In this document: one piece after another, positions 11,609-22,750 of the stretch
How the letters are laid out: every line of letters starts with the position of its first letter
Position numbering within the stretch: position 1 is the first letter of the stretch
Origin: Ulota crispa
Taxonomy: Eukaryota; Streptophyta; Bryopsida; Orthotrichales; Orthotrichaceae
Length of the DNA: 64,000 bases
Direction: 5' to 3'
Assembly (NCBI GenBank): GCA_963920765.1
Contig: OY987244.1
Location: forward strand, 8,806,501-8,870,500
Position numbers and translations under genes: made by a program
The notes under the pieces: generated by a model
Seen by the model: only the letters and a program-made list of their open reading frames with translations
Databases searched by the model: none
Told to the model about the DNA's origin: nothing

Positions 11609-11922
11609 GGGCATCTCCACCAATGCAGACTTGCTCAAAGTTTTCCATCTGGTGTGGCGAGGCCTGAAGGTTCTCAATCTCCACCCATGCTCTTTGAATA
11701 GGTGGCCTAACACTCCAAGACACCCCATAAATAAGCAGTTGACCACTTATCTAGGGAAGTAGAGGATAAAGATTACTAAAATTAAGGTGAATAATGCATG
11801 AATAGTTGCTTGAAGAGTGGCTTGCTAGACTGGCCAGATAAGAGAGTTTGAGAGGGTCTTGAGAGGGGCCTGGCTACTTTTCATCCACTTTGAGCGTGCC
11901 CAAGCCACCGGTGGAGATGCCC
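11609..11922. mobile_element. PIF/Harbinger-like MITE, copy 2
   Basis: Termini GGGCATCTCCACC and GGTGGAGATGCCC form a 13-bp perfect inverted repeat. TAA duplications are at 11606-11608 and 11923-11925. 314 bp, in the same orientation as copy 1 and 27 bp away. Non-autonomous. Confidence 0.85.
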
Positions 11923-12055
11923 TAAGGCCTCCACAAAGAGTTGAGACCACTAGTGCCAGCCTTGAAAGTTTCACAAGAAAAAGGTTAAAAAAGAAATCAA
12001 GCAAAGCAATTGATAGTTATATTCCACGGCTCCACGCTATGATGGTGTTGATTAT

Positions 12056-12058
<3 letters not shown>

Positions 12059-12096
<38 letters not shown>
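12059..12096. repeat. (TA)19 microsatellite
   Basis: Pure TA dinucleotide run. Confidence 0.95.
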
Positions 12097-12097
<1 letters not shown>

Positions 12098-12191
12098 CTA
12101 AGACTTAACAATGTCCCTAGGGCCAAAAACTAGCTTTCAATTTTTAGAGGATCCAATTTTTGGAACTGAGGTTGTGTCAGATCTTGTCTTT

Positions 12192-12449
12192 AACACCATA
12201 TTTGTTAAATTGGGGAAACACGGAGATACCGTTTTGTACTCCACCTTAAATCCAAAAAGTTACCTTAAACCAAATTCAAAGGTATCAAATTCAATTTGAG
12301 TCACTAAGATTGTTTCCCTCGCAAATTCCTCCTCTCAAGTGAGGGCACATGTACCAAAAAAAAGGTGCAAGCTTGGTTTTAGGCGATCACCTAAAACCTT
12401 CAGAAGTCCCAAAATGTATTCTTTTTCCCAATTTAATGAGTATGGTGTT
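12192..12449. mobile_element. MITE with AACACCATAT termini and 4-bp TSD, copy 1
   Basis: Left end AACACCATATTTGTTAAATT, right end complementary (AATTTAATGAGTATGGTGTT). Direct repeats CTTT at 12188-12191 and 12450-12453. 258 bp. The interior carries GTACTCCACCTTAAA and AGGCGATCACCTAAAACCTT blocks shared with the copy at 32306-32562 in the opposite orientation. No coding sequence. Confidence 0.78.
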
Positions 12450-12453
12450 CTTT

Positions 12454-12932
12454 GAAATAATCTTACAAGACAGTTTAAAAATTTGCCTTAAGTTTGAGTG
12501 CAAAGGCTTTGAGGCCATTCTTAAAATTTTAACTAATGAGAAGCTAGTATTAGGATGGGTTTATAGATACTTGAAACCAACCTTGACTTGTAGATTGAAG
12601 CCACCCTTATAATATTTGAATTTGTTTAACATTTGCTTGATTAAAAGGTTGAAAATAATAATTCCTAATTTTTTTTTGATAAACTCAAATGAATTAATTA
12701 TATAATTTTGGAATGTCCAAAGTTTATAAATAATAATTTATTTTTTTTTGAAAAATAGATGCAAAAGATTTGCAGATCTCTTAATGTTAAGATATATACA
12801 TAGTTTGGAGCTACGTGAATAGTCAAAAAAGTAATCAAACATGTCATTTGAGTTTTTAACGTCCTTTGGCTCATGTTGTATGTCCCCTCAAGAATTAACT
12901 CATTTTAAAACTATTCTGGGTTTTGCTTGAAC
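12454..12932. other. AT-rich spacer
   Basis: No gene, RNA or clear repeat boundary recognised. Poly-T runs near 12670 and 12742. Confidence 0.5.
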
Positions 12933-13675
12933 TTAACCCTTAATCCCTAAGTGTCCCTTTAAGGGACAAATGAGATTTCAGGCAGGTACCTATGACTAAA
13001 CTACTTTATGTGATTTTTTGAAACTTTTATGGAAGATGAGGAATTCAAAAATCCAATGCACATCTAATTTCTTTTTCTTTTTCCTTTTGACATTTTTTGA
13101 AGAAGTAAAAAATGAATTTCTGAATTTTTTTTTTTGGAAATGGGGTAATTTAGGCAGTCCAAAAACTTTTTTAAAATTTACATTGTTTTGAATAAAAATC
13201 TGAAATTGGTTCTTTGAGTTTACATATACATGGGAAGCTTTGAATCACTTGTTTCCAATAAATGAAATGAAAGTTATGAGGACTTTTAGTTAACTAGTAG
13301 ATATGGAGCCATATCCACTAGTTAACTAAAAGTCCTCATAACTTTCATTTCATTTATTGGAAACAAGTGATTCAAAGCTTCCCATGTATATGTAAACTCA
13401 AAGAACCAATTTCAGATTTTTATTCAAAACAATGTAAATTTTAAAAAAGTTTTTGGGCTGCCTAGATTGCCCCATTTCCAAAAAAAATTCAGAAATTCAT
13501 TTTCTACTTCTTCAAAAAATGTCAAAATGAAAAAAAAATTAGATGTGCACATGGATCTTTGAATTCCCCATCTTCCAAAAAAGTTTCAAAAAATCACACA
13601 AAATAGTTTAGTCATAGGTACCTGTCCGAAATCTCATTTGTCACCTGAGGGGACACTCAGGGATTTAGGGGTTAA
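12933..13675. mobile_element. TTAA-flanked palindromic element (743 bp)
   Basis: Left end TTAACCCTTAATCCCTAAGT, right end GATTTAGGGGTTAA. The two halves are near-perfect inverted copies meeting at about 13310 (ACTAGTTAACTAAAAGTCC on one side, its complement on the other), so most of the element folds into one hairpin. The arm sequence (GTGATTTTTTGAAAC, GAATTCAAAAATCC) recurs in the elements at 25913, 26389 and 39434. Non-autonomous. Confidence 0.82.
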
Positions 13676-14217
13676 TTCAATTAACAACATATGTAAATGT
13701 TTGTGACACAATCTTATGAAAGTCAAATTATTTATAAAATATTTCAAATTAGTGCTATTTGAAAGATGATTGTGCTACGCATTAATGCAAGAACATTAAC
13801 CCTTTAACTTTTTAATGGCGGTGGTCAATTCTAGAATGGGCAATCCTTTGTATGGCCATTTGGAGCACATTTTTGGGTTATTGAATACATATGTCTACCA
13901 CAAATCTGACTCTACAGATGGAAGATGGAAATATCTTGCAAGGTTTAGTGTTATGCATCATGAATTATGCCCACTCTTTGGTTGTTATAAACATCTTTTT
14001 ACATTTATTGTTGTATTTTTGGCCGGTATTTGTTTAGTTTTTTCAACCTTGTAGCCACATGCTACCTCATATTGGCATGGTTATTGTCCTAAACTCATCA
14101 CTTTCCAATCCCTAGACCCGTCTCCTTTGCCACATCATCAAATTCTTTGACATGCTCTCTCTACAAACTGAAAAGAGTAAAAATTGACTAGAAAATGCTC
14201 AACCATATGTTAATGGG
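13676..14217. other. AT-rich spacer
   Basis: An open frame from ATG at 13815 (79 codons) has no recognisable domain or splice context, so I do not call it a gene. Nothing else identified. Confidence 0.45.
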
Positions 14218-14735
14218 TTAACCCTTGAGGGCCCCAGAGGCTCAATTCTAGCCTCTCAAGATTTCACAAGCTTATTTAAAAGACTAGATCTATTTTTTTT
14301 GACTTTGCTATAAACTACAATTATCAAGGTACTCAAGTGGTCCTTGCAAGTGGAATTATGACAAGTCAAGTCAAATATTGTACAAGTATCTCTAGAGCCT
14401 TGATTGCATGGAATACAATACAAAGCTAGGTGGCAAGTAGCACTTAGAAGTTACAATTGATCAATATTCTTTGCAAGCTTCCTTGCAATGTGTTTTGAGG
14501 TAGTAGAAAATTCATTGGCAAGGGATCAAACATGTTCTAGACCCTTTTCAAGGTAAACTTCACCGATTTTGCTGGTCATTGTTTTCCGTGCAATTGCAAT
14601 TTGAAGCCCTAGGAGTTAACACTCAAAAAAGTACAATCTTCAATTATTTGAGTATGTGCGCATTCACATCTAATCTTGCTACCCATAAAGTTTGAGATGA
14701 ATCAAGGGCTTATAGAATTTTGCAAAATCAATAAG

Positions 14736-15265
14736 TGTCAAGGACGGACTTAGAGACAAGAACAAAATAGAAGAGCAATGAATTAAGACAAGAACACAGA
14801 GGTATACTAGAACCAAGGTTGGAGATGTATTTCAGATGATAGCAATACAAAACAAAAGCAGGGCAGAAGGCTAAGGCATAAAGACCAAAAACTAAAGAAG
14901 CAAGATAAGTTGTCGAGATTGAGAAACCTCTCGGCTTCGACTCCTATATATACTCAAGGATTAAGGCTTCAACCATTCTAGAGGCTTCCAAGCTTCTAGA
15001 AGCTTTTAAGCTTCTAAAGTTTCAAGTCTTTTAGAAGCTTCTAGTCTTCTAGAATATTTCAATCTTTTAGAAGCTTCTAGTCGCTTAGAAGCTTTTAACC
15101 TTATAGAAGCTTTCAACCTTCTAGAGGCTTTCAATTTTCTAGAAGCTTCCAAGTCTTTTCATCTTTCTAAAGATTTCTAAAACCTTCTAATCTTCTAGAA
15201 CCTTCTAAAATCTTCTAGTAATTTATATGCTCTATACATTGATCATACCGTTCATGTCCGTGACA
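14736..15265 (-). repeat. gypsy 3' LTR (minus-strand element) with HSE-like array
   Basis: On the minus strand it runs TGTCACGGACATGAAC ... CCGTCCTTGACA, with 5-bp inverted termini TGTCA/TGACA. 14980-15225 is dense with TTCTAGAAG modules. Perfect three-unit heat shock elements (TTCnnGAAnnTTC) are at 15137-15149 and 15193-15205. A TATATATAG box lies at 14944-14952, downstream of the array in the direction of transcription. Confidence 0.93.
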
Positions 15266-15279
15266 TTCCCTCCCTTTTA
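15266..15279 (-). other. Polypurine tract of the gypsy element
   Basis: On the minus strand TAAAAGGGAGGGAA lies directly before the 3' LTR start (TGTCACGG), the expected place for the plus-strand primer. The purine run is uninterrupted over 13 bases. Confidence 0.82.
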
Positions 15280-16003
15280 ACTCCGAGAACCTTCGAGGAG
15301 TTCATGTTGTTGTTGCTCTTGGTTTTGATAAATGTTAGTGATGAAACTCTTGGATCTTTAAAGATGCGTTAATTAAGTTTGAAACTGATTCCCATGTACG
15401 CTTATTAATCGGATATCCGCGCTAATGAACAAAATATTCATCTTCTCTTCTCCGAATCTTTGAATCTAACACCTTCTCAACTTCATACTCTATGATATCA
15501 TACACTTTAATATAAGGCGGCGGAGGTTGAACTCTTTCAAAAAAATTGGATTCCCTATAATTTTTCAAAAGTGAAATTTGAAATACTAAATGTACTTTCA
15601 TTAACGTCGGTAGCTGTAATCAATATACAACAGTATTAAGTTATTTTTCAATAATAAATGGTCCAATTTGGCAATAATTAAATAAGTTGCTTGGAGAAGT
15701 TGTTTTGATGTTACGTCATAGCAGCCCCACTTTATCACCTACTTGAAACTTTGGTTGCTCTTTTCTTTTTACATCGGCAGAATCTTTATAACATATTTGA
15801 GCTTCCTCCAAATGAGCTTACATTGTTGTCTGTAATTCATCTAAATGTTTTCCTAGAATCATTGCTGTAGAATTTTTCCCTTTTCAAACTAGTAGCATAT
15901 CAATTTTTGGGTGAAAACCATAGTTAGCATAGAATGGAGTCTTTTGAATTGATGCATGTTTGTTGTTGTTGTATATAAACTCTGCAAATGGTAGTAAAGA
16001 TAT

Positions 16004-16815
16004 TTAATTGACTTGTTGATAATTTATAGTGCATTGCAAATATTGCTCCAAAACTTGATTCATTCGTTCAGTTTGTCCATCGGTTTGAAGATGAAATGGT
16101 GATAAAAGCTTGGTCTTCACTTGTAAGATCTTGAATAATGACTGCCAAAATTTGAAGATGAAATAAGGTTCTCTATTCGACACAATGTTTTTGGATAATC
16201 CATGATAACGATAAATATTTTTGATAAAAAGTTTAGCTGTTTTTTCTTCCGTAATCGTTTTTTTGTATGAAATAAAATGTGTGATTTTTGAAAACCTATC
16301 GACTATTATGCAAATAGAATAAAAATAGCCAAAATTGATATATCTATAATAAAATCTATGGAAACAAATGACCATAATTGCTTCGACACTAGTAAAGGCT
16401 GTAAAAGTTTGTATAGTCCATGTTGAGGATTCTTTGAATGAGAATAAGTATTGCAAGATGGTATAAAGTCTTTGATTGTCTTCTACATCTGAGGCCACCA
16501 AAAATCACGAAAAATAAGTTTCAACGTTTTATTAAATCTAAAGTATCCAACGATTGGAAGATTGTGGCGTGGTTGTATGATTTGAAGGCAATATGATTCG
16601 TCAGGAATATTGAGGCGTTCTTCAAAGTACAGACATTTCCCTTTCATCTTAAATTTGCTAAAATCCTCCGTGGAATCGACAAAGCGTTGATTGATATTAA
16701 ACACTAAGGCATCTGTAGCTGAGGCTACACAGATTTGATAAAAGAAACTGTAATCAACTAGAAACAATATTTGAACTGCTCGTAAACGAAGGCGTTCAAG
16801 CTTTAAAAGCGTCAT
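16004..16815 (-). pseudogene. gypsy integrase remnant
   Basis: Two overlapping frames encode the N-terminal zinc-binding and catalytic core parts. The upstream part ends with the family motif as FRFNKTLKLIFRDFWWPQM, near 16510-16560. The core shows IVDRFSKITHFI (second strand with the catalytic Asp), then VSNREPYFIFKFWQ where functional elements have a second Asp (here Asn-Arg-Glu), and QTDGQTERMNQVLEQYL with the catalytic Glu. Frameshifts near 16490 separate the halves. Chromodomain-like sequence downstream (15300-15990) is too decayed to claim. Confidence 0.85.
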
Positions 16816-16959
16816 TTGTTATTAATCATATGCTGCTTCATTTTCCTTATATATAAAATTGGATTTTTTTGATAAAGCATTAGATAATCTTTGTAGCTTT
16901 CCGGGTCGATGTATAATGTCAAAATCAAACCTGGATAAAGACATATTCAAATGGACTTG

Positions 16960-17340
16960 TTAACGGTTCAAAATATGAGTAGACATAAAATAGTTGAGGT
17001 TCTTGTGATTTGTGTATATTGTCACCTGATGTGCGGCGCCTTCAAGTAAATGACGCCATTTTTGAAAAGAGTCTATAATAGCAAATAATTCTTTATCGTA
17101 GATTTCATAGTTAATCTCTGCAATGCTGAATTTCTTTGAATGAAAAGCAATTAAATGAAGTTTTGTGTCTTTTCTTTGCTGCAATAACACTGCGTCTAAT
17201 GCAAAATTTAAAACATCTGTCTCCATAAAAAAAAACTTGGAAAAGTCTAGATGAATTAATATCGAGGCTATCGTAAATGCGTTCTTCAATATTTGAAATG
17301 CTGTCCTGATAGAGATTCCTCCATCATGTAGATACTCATT
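16960..17340 (-). pseudogene. gypsy RNase H remnant
   Basis: The open stretch begins with AFQILKNAFT and ILIHLD, the linker typical of gypsy pol. It continues with METDVLNFALDAVLLQQ (catalytic Asp, equivalent of the usual DAS motif changed), IAFHSKKFSIAEINYEIYDKE (Tyr and Glu motif intact) and TIYTNHKNLNYFM (Asp of the usual TDHKNL box replaced by Asn). Replacement of Asp by Asn also occurs in the integrase and reverse transcriptase parts, pointing to G-to-A decay on the coding strand. Confidence 0.85.
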
Positions 17341-19440
17341 TTATATTTATGTTTATGTTAATTTCAATAAATCAATAGTTGAGGCAAAAGAGTTGGTCGT
17401 GGTGAGGACCACGGTTTGGTGACAACGCAGTGGTCATAGATTCCAGTACGCTGCGTCGTCTTGTCACATATACAGTTCAAAGAGGTAGGTAGCAGGTTGG
17501 CTGGGCCAATTTTTTGCTTCACTAGCTACCAAGCCGTAGAGCGCCATCACCGCTCAACAAATTCAATGGAGTTTGAATTCGGACCGGCAGACGACCAGAG
17601 ACGACTGCTTTTTCAGCCAACAAAGTTCACTACTTGGCGACTGAAGACAAGCGTTTGACACTATTATATGCTTGCAAAGGCACGTGGCCACTTTACGGTG
17701 GTGTTTATTTTGTAATTTAATCTTTTTTATATGTTTATCTAGATGTTTTGGAAGGCTCATATATTATGCCTTTGTTTGAAAAAAAAAATTCAAGAATTTA
17801 AAAGTGAATGGGAAAAGTATGAAAAGAAAAAGAGTTTGGCATTTATGGTGGAGTTAGAAAAGAGAGGGATATGGGCTAATGTGTCCTACTTCCCTACCTT
17901 AGATAGGGTCAAAATTAAGGAAGAGAGATTCCTTAGTTGTTGAAAATTAATGTATGAATGTTGGTGGGAAAAAAGAAGAAATTCCAAAATTTTGATGCGA
18001 GAGAATTTTTTGTGTACATATGATTTTGAACTAAAATTTAAAAGAATTTTTTCTTGTGTGATTACCTTTCCAAAATAAGTTTGCAAGTTTGATTTGAAGT
18101 TGTGATGCAAAAATTATGAGTGTTTGAATTTTGGAGTCAAAAAGCCAAACTATGAAGAAACGCTGAGACTTTGACAAGCCATAGCTTACGATTTGTATGT
18201 CATTTTGCAACAAGATTTGAAAAAAATATTCATCTTAGTTTTAGCTTATTAAAAAAATTTTAAACTCAAGATTTGAAACTTGGAGGAAAAAGTGATTTGG
18301 AAGTGTGAAGAATTGGAGGTGGCTGCATTTTTGTTTTGAGAAGGCCAAAATTTTGAAGAGCTACAACTTTTGGAAATTATAAAATTTTCTTTTTAGAATT
18401 TTTTAGAAGTGTTAGTTTGTTATCATAGCTTTATGAATTGTTTTTAATTGTTCCATTTGAAGTCTTATCATAGAAGTTATAGTGTATAGAAATTGGGGAT
18501 TTGGGTGCTCTCTAAAAATTTGAGATCCACATTTTAATTGACTAGAACTTTTGGACAAAGTTTTACTTTGAAGTGAAAATTTTAGAAATTGTAGTCAGTG
18601 GTATTGTTTTTTTAAATTGATATTATGATTTTATGAGTGATGTATAGAACAAAAGTTATAAAGGTTCAAAGAGGCAATGTTTAGTTTGCAAAGAGGAAGA
18701 AGAGCCTCCACTTTGAACCTGCATAACTTTTGGACAGTAACTTAGACTGAGTTGAAATTTAAATAAATGTTAGAAGGTTAGAAGAGCTTTTTAAAATGTT
18801 ATTACACTTAGCATTTGGATGTTTAAGCCATTTGTGGCATTAGATAGAAGGTTGCAGCCTTTTTAGGACTTGTTATTTGTGATTTTTCTCATTGTTTTTA
18901 TTAATACATGAAGATTTGAAAACATGAAGACTTGAAGATCTGAAGATATGAAGATTTCAAAAAGAAGGTTTTGGGTTTACTTTTATGTATGTGTGGAATG
19001 TGGCTTTGTTATTTATAGCCAATTTTGAAAGCTTGTTTGTTAATTCATTTCCATTTTGTTTTGTAAACCTTATTGCAGGCAGATTGAGTTAAATCAAACT
19101 TAATTTTATTTATTATTGTGGTAACAGAGTGGGATTGATCATCCACATGGTCGAGACTTGTTTTATTCTCACGATCTGGAGTTTTGGCTAGTAGATTGTG
19201 AATTTGATTTTAGGATCATGTCATGCAGACGGCAGCTTGCGTTTGCTGTCCCGCTCTACCGATCCCGTATCCAATGGGCTTTTATTTCTACTTTGACCTT
19301 TATATCCTTAAAGCTAGCCACATGATAAGCCAACTGAAGATTCTACATTAAAGATTTAAAGAGTGAAGATTAAAATTGACAACAATTTTAGTCAGCAACG
19401 CACAATCGCAGCAAAACATCCTATATGTTTCTAAGACGCA
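17340..19440. mobile_element. Foreign segment inserted between gypsy RT and RNase H
   Basis: Gypsy protein similarity stops near 19440-19500 (after DVQYFFEFAIFYQIFIKNYS) and resumes near 17340. The intervening 2.1 kb is not gypsy pol. It is AT-rich with a run TGGTAACAGAGTGGG near 19119-19133 that resembles a plant primer-binding site (TGGTATCAGAGC), so it may be the LTR and leader of another truncated retroelement. I could not define matching ends or a duplication, so boundaries are approximate. Confidence 0.45.
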
Positions 19441-19479
19441 CTCCTCTTAATCCGAAAATGCCTTATCTGTTTCTTAACT

Positions 19480-20330
19480 CTATTTCAATTTAACTTTGTA
19501 TGTAAACCGTGTAAGTAGAGTGACAATTTGGGAGTAGTTCTTGATGAAGATTTGATAGAAAATTGCAAACTCAAAGAAATATTGAACATCCCGTACCGTC
19601 TTTGATATAGTCCAGTCCAGTACGGCTTGAATTTTTTAAAAATTCATAGAAATACTATTGCTCAAAACGATGTAGCCAAAAAACTCCACTTGAGTAGTGT
19701 GAAAACACACTTTTCAAGTTTAGCGTACAGTTCAGTATTGCGAAGCTTTTCAAGTACTAACTTCACATGTTTTATACATTAAATTATATCTTTAGAATAT
19801 ATTAGGATATTGTTTAGATAACAGACAACAAAATTGTCTCAGAATTCTTTGAATATATCATTCATAAGATGTTGAAAGATAGCTGGTGCATTTGTAAGTC
19901 TAAAAAGAATGACGTTATGTTTAAAATGGCCATACCTTGTTTGAAAATCTGTTTTTTTTTTGTCATTTTTTTTCATTTATACAAGATTATAAGCTCCTTT
20001 TAGATCAATTTTGGTATAGATATTTGTTTGTCCAGCTTGATTTAGAAATCCGCTGATTAGAGGTAATGAATACCGATTTTTAATTGTTATTTTGTTAAGT
20101 CCGCAGTAGTCTACGCACATATGTAAAAATCCATTTTTTTTTTACAAATAGAGTAGGTACATCAGCTGGAAATTTAAAAAATTGAATGAAGTTTTTTGCC
20201 AAATTTTTGTCAAGATATTCCTTTAATGCCAAAAACTCATTTTGCAATAGGTTATATATGGAACCAAAAGGTGGTTGAGCATCTTTTTGAAGACTGATTG
20301 CAGAATTATATGATCGATGCTTAAACAAAA
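19480..20330 (-). pseudogene. gypsy reverse transcriptase remnant, catalytic box mutated
   Basis: The N-terminal part at 20095-20328 shows AISLQKDAQPPFGSIYNLLQNE and LKEYLDKNLAKNFI, standard at the start of gypsy RT. Near 19815-19850 the active-site strand reads NFVVCYLNNILIYSKD: both Asp of the YxDD box are Asn here. The C-terminal part reads RDVQYFFEFAIFYQ and IFIKNYSQIVTLLTRF. There are stops and shifts throughout. It is inactive beyond doubt. Confidence 0.85.
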
Positions 20331-20739
20331 TGTCCGCATTTTTCTTCTCAAAGATATCTTGATATATCTTGAACTCATCTGAAAGCGAAGTCGTTGTAGT
20401 AGTTTACTTAGATATTGGAATTGCATAAGTCACAAAAATATCAGCATCTTTACCAGCTTTCATAAATGCTTGAGCTTCAAGAAATAAAGGTTTTGACGTT
20501 TTTTGGCCGGAAGGGTCTTCAACTGTAATCATTGGTATATTTGTAGAAATTTTTTCAAGTAGAAAGGTAACATTACAATTTATCCAATCAATTTAAAGAT
20601 TGAATTTTTCAAGCCGTGAAAGTCGTAAAATCACAGGAGTAGACGGAAAACGGATAACGTTATAGACCACAAGGCTACTATGATTTTTTGCTATTATTTA
20701 TAAAAGAATTGTCTTATGGATAATATTGCCAGAAGATAA

Positions 20740-20990
20740 TGGTCATCCATCAATAACTTCAATGTGAATAATTTTTGGTTTTTGGACAGTAGAAATCTTA
20801 TGACGTTTCTTAAAAGATTCATCAATAAAACAAGTTGAGGTTTTTGAATTTATCAATGCTTGGATTTTAATATTTTTTAAATTCAAATACATGGGTACGG
20901 TAAGGCAAAGAGTAGGATTTGCAGATAGTACAGGACTTGAAGATGTTGATAATACTGCTGAACACAGCCGCACGGTCCCTCTTATAGCTG
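20740..20990 (-). pseudogene. gypsy protease remnant
   Basis: The frame reads VPMYLNLKNIKIQALINSKT followed by STCFIDESF. Functional gypsy proteases have a D-S/T-G triad where this copy has NSK (Asp to Asn, Gly to Lys). The position, between gag and reverse transcriptase, supports the call. Confidence 0.75.
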
Positions 20991-20999
20991 TACTTTATT

Positions 21000-22019
21000 A
21001 TTTTATTATCTTGTGCTTCAAAATTGCGTCCTGCGTCATTGTTTTTAAAGATAATTGCTAAATTTGTGTCATTCTTTTTTGCAATAAAGACATAATTCTT
21101 TTTTGCATCGGCGTTTCTTTTTTTGCGCTATAAGATATTTGAATCAAACTCTATCAATTTGCATATCTTTTGCTTCCGTCCATTTGCCAATACTGGAAAT
21201 TGAAAAAGAAATAGAGTAACTCTTATACGGTCGCGGCGTAATCTAGACTCATTTATCTTATTGTTGTTCAAATAATCGATTCTTGCATTTGACAGCTTGT
21301 CTAATAGTCTTATTCAATGTTGTAGGGTCTAGTAATGAAAATAATAAATCCTTTGCTTTGTCTTGTAAAGCATAATAGAATTGGTTTATCAAAACTTATT
21401 TTTCTCAATTTATGTTCCATGCTAGCTAACAAAACTCTGAAGTGTAGACTGATGTTGAACGCCTTCATTGTTGCAAACTTTGGATTTTTGTTATTGCAGA
21501 ACGTATTTTGTCATATTTGTCAAATGCTTCTCCAAAAGCGTCCAGAAGTGCTTCAAAATTATTGAATATTAGAGAGTTTTTTTAAAAAAGTGATTCAAAT
21601 AAAAAAAACACTTGTCTGGATAACAATGTTCCTATCAATTTAATACAAGCTGCGTTTGTTGAATATCATTGGAGTTGAAGGAGCATAATAAGCCAAATTT
21701 GATTAACGAAACCACAAAATTTGAAACGCGTGTCGTTGTATTAATCTGAAAGGCTGATTTTGGGTTCTTTGCTTTTGCTGAAACTTGAAGCCTAAAGCTT
21801 AAAATCTGAAAGATTATTAGCTTGAATAGTTGATGTAGGTGCAGCAATAGGTGCTCGCTCTATGGATTGTTGAAGTCTTGCTTCAATGCTAAAAAAATTT
21901 GCGTTGAGATATTTGATCTGTTTGAACATCTATTGGCGTTCAATGTTTATGGAACTAATTGCAGACATAATAGCGTCGAGCTTCGAATTGTTCATTACAA
22001 CTTCACCTCTTTTCGTCAT
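21000..22019 (-). pseudogene. gypsy gag remnant
   Basis: A possible start ATG at 22019-22017 (MTKRGEVVMNNSKLDAI) is followed within about 25 codons by a stop. Later frames hold SNDIQQTQLVLN and, after further breaks, FEALLDAFGEAFDKYDK, the pattern of a retrotransposon gag (leucine-rich, ending in a DAF...F segment). No intact CCHC knuckle is visible. Assignment rests on position and these fragments. Confidence 0.6.
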
Positions 22020-22233
22020 AATGAACGCATACTAATCTAGCAATATGTTCAAAAATAACCTAAGTGTGAATACTTGGAAAGAAAAAAAAAATTGTGTTAG
22101 TAGAATACCATCAATTTAGAAGTGGGTAATCCACAACTCCTAAGACACTTTGCAGTTTTTAAATGAAAGGGTAATACACATTTTATTTGAAATCAGAACG
22201 TTTTGATGATGTTTGAAAGCAGTATTGACAAAT

Positions 22234-22750
22234 TGTTAGGGACGGATTCAGAGACAAGAATAAAATAAAAGAACAATGAATCAAGACAAGAACACAGAGG
22301 TATACTAAAACCAAGACTGGAGATGTATTTCAGATGATAGCAATACAAAGCAAGAGCAAGACAAAAGGCTAAAGTTTGAAGGCCATAGATTAAAGAGGCA
22401 AGATGAGTTGTTAAGACTGAGAAACCTCTCGGCTTCGACTCCTATATATACTCGAGAGTTAAGGTTTCAACTCTTCTAGAGGCTTCCAAACTTCCAAGCT
22501 TCTAAAAGCTTTTAAGCTTCTAAAAGCTTTTAAGCTTCTAAAAGTTTCTAGTCTTCTAGAAGCTTATAACCTTTTAGAAGCTTCCAACCTTTTAGAAGCT
22601 TCTAAGACCTTTTATCTTTCTAAAACCTTCTAGAACCTTCTAATTCTAAATCCTTCTAATTCTAAATCCTTCTAATCCTCTAGAACCTTCTAGAATCTTC
22701 TAATAGTTTTTATGCTCTATGCATTAGTCATTCCGTTCATGTCCATGACA
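22234..22750 (-). repeat. gypsy 5' LTR (minus-strand element) with HSE-like array
   Basis: Same organisation as the other LTR. Perfect heat-shock-element modules at 22628-22640 (TTCtaGAAccTTC) and a four-unit run GAAccTTCtaGAAtcTTC at 22683-22700. TATA box at 22442-22450. This LTR would drive the element on the minus strand. It abuts the duplication ATAAG at 22751. Confidence 0.92.

Larger units (their letters stand above)
14736..22750 (-). mobile_element. Ty3/gypsy LTR retrotransposon, old and disrupted
   Basis: Direct LTRs at 14736-15265 and 22234-22750, with TSD ATAAG at 14731-14735 and 22751-22755. On the minus strand the internal order is gag, protease, reverse transcriptase, RNase H, integrase, the Ty3/gypsy order. 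Every domain carries stops and frameshifts. A foreign segment of about 2.1 kb (roughly 17340-19440) separates reverse transcriptase from RNase H. The LTRs are visibly more diverged than those of the copia element, so this insertion is much older. Confidence 0.93.

Noticed and set aside
13815..14054. 79-codon ATG frame between TTAA elements
   Set aside because: No domain or gene context.
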